From assembly GCA_003563465.1 (NCBI GenBank), contig PWVH01000009.1:1-10169 (forward strand): a DNA stretch of 10,169 nt, given 5' to 3'. Below are positions 4,647 through 10,169 of the stretch, piece by piece. How positions within the stretch are numbered: the stretch's first letter is position 1; each line of letters begins with the position of its first letter. Made by a program: the position numbers and the translations under genes. This stretch comes from Coriobacteriaceae bacterium (GTDB taxonomy: Bacteria; Actinomycetota; Coriobacteriia; Anaerosomatales; SLCP01). The notes below the pieces were generated by a model that saw nothing but the letters and a program-made list of their open reading frames with translations, had not been told where the DNA came from and searched no databases.

Positions 4647-6140
4647 CTATTCAAGCCCGAGTTCGCCCCACATCGCATCAACGCGGGTCTTGACGTCGGG
4701 CTCCATCTCGAGCGCATCTGGCCATCTGCGATCGTGACCTTCGCCGGGAAGTGGCTTGGTCGCGTCGATTCCCATCTTGAAGCCGAAGGACTCGAAGTTG
4801 CTGCTGTGGTCGAGACGATCTAGAGGCCCCTTGCTGATGAGAACGTCCCGGCTCGGATCGACGTTGTTAAAACAGCGCCAAGCAACCTGCGAGTAGTCGT
4901 GGCAGTCCACGTCCTCATCGACGACTATCACGAACTTCGTGAACATCATCTGACCCATCGACCAGGCGAAGTTCATCACGCGAAACGCCTGTCCGGCGAA
5001 TTCCTTCTTGATCTGGAAGATGGCGCAGTTGTGAAAGACACCCTCTAGCGGCAGATCGTAGTCGACTACCTCGGGCATGATGGCGCGAACCGCCGGCAAG
5101 AAGAGCCGCTCTGTGGCTTTGGCCATGTAGCAGTCCTCCATCGGAGGCCTACCGACGATCGTGGTCGGATAGATGGGATCCTTGCGCATCGTGATGGCCT
5201 CTACATGAAGCACGGGAAAGTCATCGGGAAGCGAGTAGTATCCCGTATGGTCGCCAAAGGGACCTTCCCAGCGCGTCTCTCCTATCGGTACGTGACCCTC
5301 AAGTACGATCTCGGCATGCGCTGGCACCATGAGATCGCTCGTCACCGCCTTGACCACCTCGACGGACTCACCCCGAAGAATTCCGCTGAACAGGTACTCG
5401 TCGATCACGGGAGGCACCGGAGCAGTCGCCGAGAAGATCGTGACTGGATCGGCGCCCAGCGCCACTGCTACCGGCATGCGTTCGTGTCCTGCCGCAGCCC
5501 ACTCACGCAGGTTCTTAGCCCCGTCATGGTGCTCGTGAATGTGCATCCCAGTAGTTGCACGATCGAACACCTGAAGACGGTACATGCCGAGGTTAGGGCG
5601 TCCGCTAAGACTGCGCGTCACAACCAAGGGTAATGTGATGAATGGGCCTCCATCCTCAGGCCAGGTAGTCAACACCGGCAGCCGGGTGAGATCCAGCTCC
5701 TCGCCGCTCACTACGACCTCCTGGCACGGCGCTTTCGAGGGCTTGACCTCCTTGGCTCCCACACCAGCTAGGTCTTTAAGGTTCTTTAGGATGCCTAACT
5801 TGTCCTTCATGGATGCAGGTGCATCCAACGGGAGGAGATCCATCAGCTCTCGCGCCTTTGCGTCCAGATCACGCCATGTTCCTGTCTCGGCATCTACACC
5901 CAAAGCCCACGCCATGCGGTCGTAGCTGCCCATGAGGTTGATAGCGACAGGCATGTCGTACGACCGAGATGCATCTCTTGAGACCGGGTTTTCGAACAGC
6001 AGGGCCGGACCCACAGCCTTGCTTACTCGATCGGTTATCTCCCCGATCTCCAAGTAGGGATCCACCTCGGCAGTGATGCGCCTGAGCTGATCCTTTGCCT
6101 CGAGCAAAGCGATGAACTCCCGCAAATTCTTCAGGGCCAT
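4647..6140 (-). CDS. ubiD: UbiD-family prenyl-FMN-dependent decarboxylase (menaquinone biosynthesis)
   Basis: A full-length (497 residues) UbiD homologue that removes the ring carboxylate of the prenylated aromatic intermediate using prenylated FMN and a metal ion. The diagnostic central motifs are present: NLGMYRLQ (183-190, with the catalytic arginine R188), the MHIHEHHDG metal/cofactor region (199-207), and WEGPFGDHTGYY (291-302), where E292 and D297 match the acidic catalytic pair of the family. RPPMEDCYM (331-339) is also typical. The ATG at 6140 has AAGGGGAG 3 nt upstream. In the futalosine route the substrate would be a prenylated 1,4-dihydroxy-6-naphthoate; in the ubiquinone route, prenylated 4-hydroxybenzoate. 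The Gram-positive character of the window favours menaquinone. Gene order ubiD-ubiA-ubiX with 22-28 nt gaps indicates cotranscription. Confidence 0.93.
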   Translation of the reverse strand: MALKNLREFIALLEAKDQLRRITAEVDPYLEIGEITDRVSKAVGPALLFENPVSRDASRSYDMPVAINLMGSYDRMAWALGVDAETGTWRDLDAKARELMDLLPLDAPASMKDKLGILKNLKDLAGVGAKEVKPSKAPCQEVVVSGEELDLTRLPVLTTWPEDGGPFITLPLVVTRSLSGRPNLGMYRLQVFDRATTGMHIHEHHDGAKNLREWAAAGHERMPVAVALGADPVTIFSATAPVPPVIDEYLFSGILRGESVEVVKAVTSDLMVPAHAEIVLEGHVPIGETRWEGPFGDHTGYYSLPDDFPVLHVEAITMRKDPIYPTTIVGRPPMEDCYMAKATERLFLPAVRAIMPEVVDYDLPLEGVFHNCAIFQIKKEFAGQAFRVMNFAWSMGQMMFTKFVIVVDEDVDCHDYSQVAWRCFNNVDPSRDVLISKGPLDRLDHSSNFESFGFKMGIDATKPLPGEGHDRRWPDALEMEPDVKTRVDAMWGELGLE

Positions 6141-6176
6141 TGTCTCCCCTTCCGCCCGGGTTCCGATCGGCGTACG

Positions 6177-6875
6177 TCACTCTGTCAAACCCAGCTCGCT
6201 TTCCAGGCTATCGAGCGTGGAGATCGCCGAGTCGTTCTCGTGCGCTCTCTGGCGATCGATCAGCACTGGTGTCATACCGACCGAACTTGCACCGAGGATA
6301 TCGGCGTAATGATGGTCCCCGACATGCACCGCTTCGGCAGGTGCGACACCGATCATCTCACAGGCGTGCTCGAATATGCGGGGGTCGGGCTTGTGCATAC
6401 CAACCGATGCAGAAGACACAATCACATCGAGCATCTCCGCGAGACCCATTCCTTTCAGGATGTCTTCTAGACGGTCATCCCAATTGGATATCACGCCCAG
6501 TCTGGCTCCTCTGTCGCTGAATCGTTGGAATGCAGGTAACACGTCATCGTAAGCACGCCAGCGTGACGAATCGCCGAATTCGTCGTATACATCGCGCGCC
6601 AACTTCTCGGCGTCCTCCTCGATGCCTAGCTCGCGACAGAGCAGGGAGTACATCCCGACCCATACCTCGGAAGTGCGGTGTTCGCTGGTCCAGAAGGTGT
6701 CGTCCGCTCGATATGTGTCCTCGTAGTAGGCATCTACCAGAGGTATGTAGCGATCGATGTCTTCCAGCTCGCGCTCATGTCCGGACCTGGCCAGTACCTG
6801 GCGGCATACCTCTGACACGCTCGGATACGGAAAGAGCAGCGTGTTCCCTACGTCGAAGAAGACGGCTTTGATCAT
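6177..6875 (-). CDS. HAD-superfamily hydrolase, subfamily I, with altered first motif
   Basis: A 232-residue soluble HAD protein with an alpha-helical C1-type cap (about 16-100). Motif I is FFDVGNTLL with nucleophile D8, but the usual second aspartate (the phosphatase general acid) is G10. Motif II is VISNWD (S130), motif III is K162 in GMHKPDPRIFEHA, and motif IV is VGDHHYAD (D187, D192). A D-x-x-G/N-T motif I is also seen in REG-2/HDHD3-like members of the superfamily. Without the general acid, ordinary phosphomonoester hydrolysis may be weak, and substrates with good leaving groups or a dehalogenase-like reaction are alternatives. The gene starts 4 nt after the nitroreductase stop and lies 36 nt before ubiD, so it is almost certainly cotranscribed. 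Substrate unknown; a housekeeping role such as clearing a side product is possible. Confidence 0.88.
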   Translation of the reverse strand: MIKAVFFDVGNTLLFPYPSVSEVCRQVLARSGHERELEDIDRYIPLVDAYYEDTYRADDTFWTSEHRTSEVWVGMYSLLCRELGIEEDAEKLARDVYDEFGDSSRWRAYDDVLPAFQRFSDRGARLGVISNWDDRLEDILKGMGLAEMLDVIVSSASVGMHKPDPRIFEHACEMIGVAPAEAVHVGDHHYADILGASSVGMTPVLIDRQRAHENDSAISTLDSLESELGLTE

Positions 6876-6879
6876 GACT

Positions 6880-7449
6880 TCACCCGAGATAGGTAGCTAT
6901 GTTGATGTCGCTTGAGACAGGCTCTGCTTGGTCGTTCTCCGCATAGCCGACTGCCATGATGGCCACAATCAAGCAATCATCGGGCACTTCCAGTAATTCG
7001 GCTAACTCGTCGCGGACCCAAAACGAGGACGTTACTATGCACGTCCCGAGTCCCTCAGCTGTGGCAGTCAACGACATGTTCTCGACTGCGGCCCCGATGG
7101 ACAGATGCCTGTTGAGCCGGGTGAGTTCTTCATCGGCGATGGGCATCGTGCACACGATGACCACAGGCGCATGACCCAATTCCGAATACCATCGGGCCGC
7201 TTTCTCGTACTCCTCAGGGCCGAGCGTTTCGAAGTACTCGCTGAGATAGGTGGTACTTTGAGCGATCACTTCACCGAGTCTAAGACGTGTATCTCCCGTC
7301 GTGACGTAGAAACGCCAAGGCCGCTCGTTCATAGCCGAAGGCGCCCTGCCCGCGGCGGCAAGCATTCTTTCTATAGATTCCCGAGGAACAGGCTTGTCGC
7401 GAAACGACCTGACCGAGCGCCGTGCTTCAATCACCTCGAAGAAGTCCAT
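6880..7449 (-). CDS. Nitroreductase-family FMN oxidoreductase
   Basis: A 189-residue member of the NfsB/FRP-like nitroreductase fold, normally a homodimer binding FMN and NAD(P)H. Motifs seen are the FMN-phosphate-binding ARRSVRSF (9-16), the loop APSAMNERPWRF (36-47) and the core helix SIGAAVENMSLTATAEGLGTC (117-137), followed by VPDDCLIVAIMAVGY (155-169). The usual basic C-terminal K-R-K-P-like segment is replaced by an acidic/polar tail. The start at 7449 has AGGAGG 9 nt upstream. It reduces nitroaromatics, quinones or related electron acceptors in family members; the true substrate cannot be read from sequence. Position at the head of the menaquinone cluster invites a link to quinone or flavin chemistry, but this is inference. 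The preceding gene is 93 nt away on the same strand. Confidence 0.92.
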   Translation of the reverse strand: MDFFEVIEARRSVRSFRDKPVPRESIERMLAAAGRAPSAMNERPWRFYVTTGDTRLRLGEVIAQSTTYLSEYFETLGPEEYEKAARWYSELGHAPVVIVCTMPIADEELTRLNRHLSIGAAVENMSLTATAEGLGTCIVTSSFWVRDELAELLEVPDDCLIVAIMAVGYAENDQAEPVSSDINIATYLG

Positions 7450-7516
7450 CCCTCTACCCCTCCTGGTCTTTCCCGGTTCGTATGCACGACGACATCATCG
7501 TCATCTCGGCTCCTGG

Positions 7517-7535
7517 ATGCGGCCCTGCTCCGCAT
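7517..7535. other. Short hairpin between the partner-switching and nitroreductase genes
   Basis: ATGCGG (7517-7522) and CCGCAT (7530-7535) form a 6-bp stem with a 7-nt loop in the 93-nt gap. No T-run follows on the minus strand, so it is not a convincing terminator; it may be an attenuating or RNA-processing hairpin. No clear promoter for the nitroreductase was found in this gap. Confidence 0.3.
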
Positions 7536-7542
7536 GAAGCGG

Positions 7543-8325
7543 TTATAGGCTCTTGGTCGGTCGATGCTTGACGAGAACCACCTTAGTGCCTCCATCAGCA
7601 GCAGCTGAGAAGCATACGTGGTCCATCAAAGCTCGCATGAACATGACACCGCGTCCACCGATCGCGTAGAGATCGTCGTTGCAGACGAGGTCGCCGTCGA
7701 ACCCGCTCCCTGCATCAATGACCTCAAGAACGAGGCGGTCTGGGTACGCGGTGACATCCACATGAATGCCCCCCTCACCGTCGGTCGGAGACCCGTGCCG
7801 CACCGCGTTGGCCAGAGCCTCTCCGAGAGCGACCTTGATGTCGAAGAGTGCAGACTCGGTGAATCCCATCGATCTCACCATCGCATAGACCTGTTCTCGC
7901 ACAGCCGCGAGCTGGCGCACGTCTGAAGGCACATCTACCGACTCGGCCCACTGTACTTCGATGGCATCCTCAACGGGCGAGAAACGCGACATTGCCCCTT
8001 CCACGTCTTCGCAGGCATCCAGGCTCCCGCTGACACTTAGCAATCCGGACATCTCGAGAATCCGTGCCACATCGTCGTTGGCGCCTGCCAGCACCGCCTT
8101 ACCGTCGAAGGGTTGGAGTCTGTGGTCGAGCCAGACAAGCATGCCGAGAGCAGAACTGTCGGCATAAGCCACCCCGGCCAAGTCTATGACGATGTTCTCA
8201 CACCCGGTTTCGATAGACTGGTCAAGCGCTTGCCTGATGTCTGGAACGACAGCGATATCGATGTCTCCCTCGACCCTCAGTATGCAAGCGCGCTGGTCAT
8301 CGCGTCTGTCGATCTCGAAAGGCAT
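7543..8325 (-). CDS. STAS anti-sigma antagonist fused to an RsbW/SpoIIAB-like anti-sigma ATPase
   Basis: A 260-residue fusion of the two proteins that normally bind each other in partner switching. Residues 1 to about 112 are a STAS domain with the intact phosphosite loop VAYADSSALG (52-61), where S58 aligns with the phosphorylated serine of SpoIIAA/RsbV. Residues of about 125-255 are a GHKL ATPase of the RsbW/SpoIIAB type: N-box EALANAVRHG (169-178, E169 and N173), G1 box DAGSGFD (204-210) and G2 box GGRGVMFM (223-230). In the family the kinase sequesters a sigma factor and phosphorylates the antagonist. Fusion implies kinase and target act in cis, or in a homodimer, and perhaps control separate STAS proteins or a sigma factor encoded elsewhere. 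Its ATG overlaps the phosphatase stop codon as TGATG, and no strong Shine-Dalgarno is present, so translation is probably coupled. Confidence 0.9.
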   Translation of the reverse strand: MPFEIDRRDDQRACILRVEGDIDIAVVPDIRQALDQSIETGCENIVIDLAGVAYADSSALGMLVWLDHRLQPFDGKAVLAGANDDVARILEMSGLLSVSGSLDACEDVEGAMSRFSPVEDAIEVQWAESVDVPSDVRQLAAVREQVYAMVRSMGFTESALFDIKVALGEALANAVRHGSPTDGEGGIHVDVTAYPDRLVLEVIDAGSGFDGDLVCNDDLYAIGGRGVMFMRALMDHVCFSAAADGGTKVVLVKHRPTKSL

Positions 8326-10169
8326 CAGCGTCGTTTCCGTTTCTTTGCTCTGGACCGTTCACGAGTGTTCGTTCCCCTATAACCAACCGCCAGAACCGCA
8401 GCGTCATCACGAATGGCGCCAGGTACGAAGCGGTCCAGCGAACTCAAGAGGCGCTGGGTGACCTTATCTGCATCGCCTCCTTTTCGCAAAGCTCCTTGTA
8501 CTCTGCCTTCACCAAAGAACTTATTCCCACGGCGAGCCTCGGTAACGCCATCTGTGTAGAGAAGCAGTATGTCGCCCGGCGCAACCGGAACCTCTACCAG
8601 TTCGTATGCCGCATCGGCCATAGCGCCGAGAAGCGCTCCCGTCGGTGGGAAGCGCACGATCTGTCCGTCCTCCGCACGTCGGAGCAGAGCAGCAGGGTGC
8701 CCACCGTTCGAGTAGGAAAGTGTGTTTCTGCGGCAATCCAGTTCGCCGATCCACAAAGTGACGATGTCGCTCGTGTCGCCGGTCTCGGCCACCATCCGAT
8801 TTACCTCTGAGATGACGCGGTCGGGCCTCAGTCCGGCCGACACAAGCCCTCGAGTCGTGTACTTGATCATCGAGGTCTTTGTCGCAGCGACTACACCCTT
8901 GCCGCACACGTCTCCCATCACTACGAATATCGACCCGCTCGGAGCGCGAAACAGATCGAAGTAGTCACCACCGATGTCAGCTTCTACCCCCGCCGGCAGG
9001 TAGACGCTGCTGGACTCGATCTCGGCAAACTCCGGGAGTGTCTGAGGCAGGATTGAAGCCTGCAACACAGAAGCAACGGTATGCTCTTTGCCGTAGAGTC
9101 TTGCCGTGTCTATGGCCAGCGCCGCCTGGAACGCGAACGTATGCAGGAGCCCCATGTCCTCGGCAGAGAAGGCGTCGCGCTCGCTAGAGAAGACGGTGAG
9201 CACACCGATGCTGCGTCCTCGCGCAAGCAGTGGAACCGAGAGCATTGAGCGCAGCCCCTCCTCGAAGGCCAGTGCCTGCACTCCTCCTCGATCGGCGTCT
9301 ATCTCACCCATCCTGACAGGTTCCCCACTCGAGAACACACGTCCAGGCACGTCAACTCCCGGTTCGGTGTCGAAATGAAGCAGACCAGGAGAAATCTTTC
9401 CACGTGCCATCTCCGTAACCACTCGAGCAGAATCCGTATCGTAGGTCATCAGCGACACCGAATCCGCTGTGAAAATCCGCTGCACCACATCGAGAACGCG
9501 GTTCAGAACTACCTTGGTCTGAAGAGAAGAGCTGACCGCCTGGCTGATGCGGAAGATGGTCTCGAGATTCACAGCGCGCGAATGTGCTCGCTCGAAATGA
9601 TATGCGCTCTCGAACGCGAGAGACAGCTGACTGGCAAGTGCCGCCGCGAGACGGTGATCTCGTAATGTGAAACGCCGTTCGCCGAGACGCAAGAAGGCCA
9701 GAACGGCGCTCGCCTCACCCTCTATCTCGACAGAAGAGAGCATGGCCCTGGTAGCACCGGTGCGCTCGAGTAGCGACGCAGCCTCCGGCCCCGAGGCTGC
9801 GTCCGCTACAGCAGTCTTATGACCTTCTTCGGCGTTCTCTTGCCAGGCAGCCAGAACCGATCTCTCCACCTCCGGATCCGAAGCGGGAGGGAGACCGAAT
9901 GCCGAGCGGTCGAAGACTGCGAGTCGCGTACTGGCCGCACCCAGCAAGATGGCGGACGTCTCCTCCACGCTTTCGATGACCTCCGCAAGCGCCTGGGGCC
10001 GTGAGAGCTGCTCGGCGACCGCACGCAAAACCTCAGCTTCCATTCGAGAACGAGTCTCTATCTCGAACAGTCGCGAATTGTGAACTGCAACAGCGGCTTG
10101 TGCGGAGAAGGTGCGCACCATTTCGACCTCGGCCTCGCTGAACGCGCGATCGCCGTCTTCGATCACGAC
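8325..10169 (-). CDS. Multi-GAF SpoIIE/RsbU-type protein serine phosphatase (5' end outside the window)
   Basis: At least 614 residues; the reading frame runs off the window, and its first codons are the final helix of a GAF domain, so the N-terminus is missing. Counting from the GTG at 10166, the order is: end of GAF-1 (1-35), GAF-2 (about 45-192), GAF-3 (about 203-357), short linker, PP2C/SpoIIE phosphatase (about 365-596). Metal-binding aspartates are visible in IGGDYFDLF (D401), MGDVCGKG (D419), YTDGVTEA (D539) and IRDDAAVL (D587/D588). The C-terminus is a highly basic tail ending AKKRKRR. Such enzymes dephosphorylate the STAS antagonist when their sensor domains receive a signal, freeing a sigma factor. 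The likely substrate is the STAS-kinase fusion encoded directly after it with a one-base overlap. GAF ligands cannot be named from sequence. A GTG or ATG inside the window is not taken as the true start. Confidence 0.92.
   Translation of the reverse strand, partial: VVIEDGDRAFSEAEVEMVRTFSAQAAVAVHNSRLFEIETRSRMEAEVLRAVAEQLSRPQALAEVIESVEETSAILLGAASTRLAVFDRSAFGLPPASDPEVERSVLAAWQENAEEGHKTAVADAASGPEAASLLERTGATRAMLSSVEIEGEASAVLAFLRLGERRFTLRDHRLAAALASQLSLAFESAYHFERAHSRAVNLETIFRISQAVSSSLQTKVVLNRVLDVVQRIFTADSVSLMTYDTDSARVVTEMARGKISPGLLHFDTEPGVDVPGRVFSSGEPVRMGEIDADRGGVQALAFEEGLRSMLSVPLLARGRSIGVLTVFSSERDAFSAEDMGLLHTFAFQAALAIDTARLYGKEHTVASVLQASILPQTLPEFAEIESSSVYLPAGVEADIGGDYFDLFRAPSGSIFVVMGDVCGKGVVAATKTSMIKYTTRGLVSAGLRPDRVISEVNRMVAETGDTSDIVTLWIGELDCRRNTLSYSNGGHPAALLRRAEDGQIVRFPPTGALLGAMADAAYELVEVPVAPGDILLLYTDGVTEARRGNKFFGEGRVQGALRKGGDADKVTQRLLSSLDRFVPGAIRDDAAVLAVGYRGTNTRERSRAKKRKRR

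Noticed and set aside
6183..6188. TTGACA on the minus strand upstream of ubiD as a -35 box
   Set aside because: It is the last codons of the HAD gene, and no acceptable -10 hexamer lies 16-18 nt downstream.
1..10169. CRISPR array, insertion sequence, transposase or phage genes
   Set aside because: No regularly spaced repeats, transposase-like or phage-like proteins, or terminal inverted repeats were found despite the three tRNA genes as possible integration sites.

Overview
The window is moderately GC-rich bacterial DNA, densely packed and mostly coding on the minus strand. The gene content suggests a Gram-positive, menaquinone-using actinobacterium, perhaps of the Coriobacteriia or a related environmental lineage. 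That content is a multi-GAF SpoIIE phosphatase, RsbV/RsbW-type regulators, a UbiD/UbiA/UbiX menaquinone set and a GT4 glycosyltransferase. The placement is inferred from gene content, not from a phylogenetic marker.

Region 1 (1-990): a stand-alone STAS protein (minus) lies divergent from a very short secreted peptide gene (plus). Each is preceded by a sequence resembling a sigma-B/sigma-F type promoter, GTT(T/G)-A/C rich box, 12 nt, G(G/A)GTAT. The peptide gene has an optimal Shine-Dalgarno and ends at a strong intrinsic terminator, so it looks like a complete one-gene unit.

Region 2 (991-1600): tRNA-Val(GAC) on minus, then tRNA-Gly(GCC) and tRNA-Cys(GCA) on plus, all with encoded CCA. Promoters and a terminator can be seen.

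Region 3 (1600-3105): an unrecognised 50-residue protein (minus) is divergent from a GT4 glycosyltransferase (plus). The shared intergenic region carries a sigma-70-like promoter, an inverted repeat and 12-nt-periodic direct repeats.

Region 4 (3148-7449, all minus): nitroreductase, HAD-family hydrolase, UbiD-type decarboxylase, UbiA-type prenyltransferase and UbiX flavin prenyltransferase, separated by 4-36 nt and probably one operon. The last three form a prenylation/decarboxylation module, most likely for menaquinone made by the futalosine route: UbiX makes prenylated FMN, the UbiA homologue attaches the polyprenyl tail, and UbiD removes the ring carboxylate.

Region 5 (7543-10169, minus): a GAF-GAF-GAF-SpoIIE (PP2C) phosphatase, cut by the window edge, overlaps by one base a protein that fuses a STAS anti-sigma antagonist to an RsbW/SpoIIAB-like ATPase. 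This is a partner-switching module. With the phosphosite-lacking STAS protein of region 1 and the sigma-B-like promoters there, the window may hold both ends of one stress-regulatory circuit, although no sigma factor gene lies inside it.
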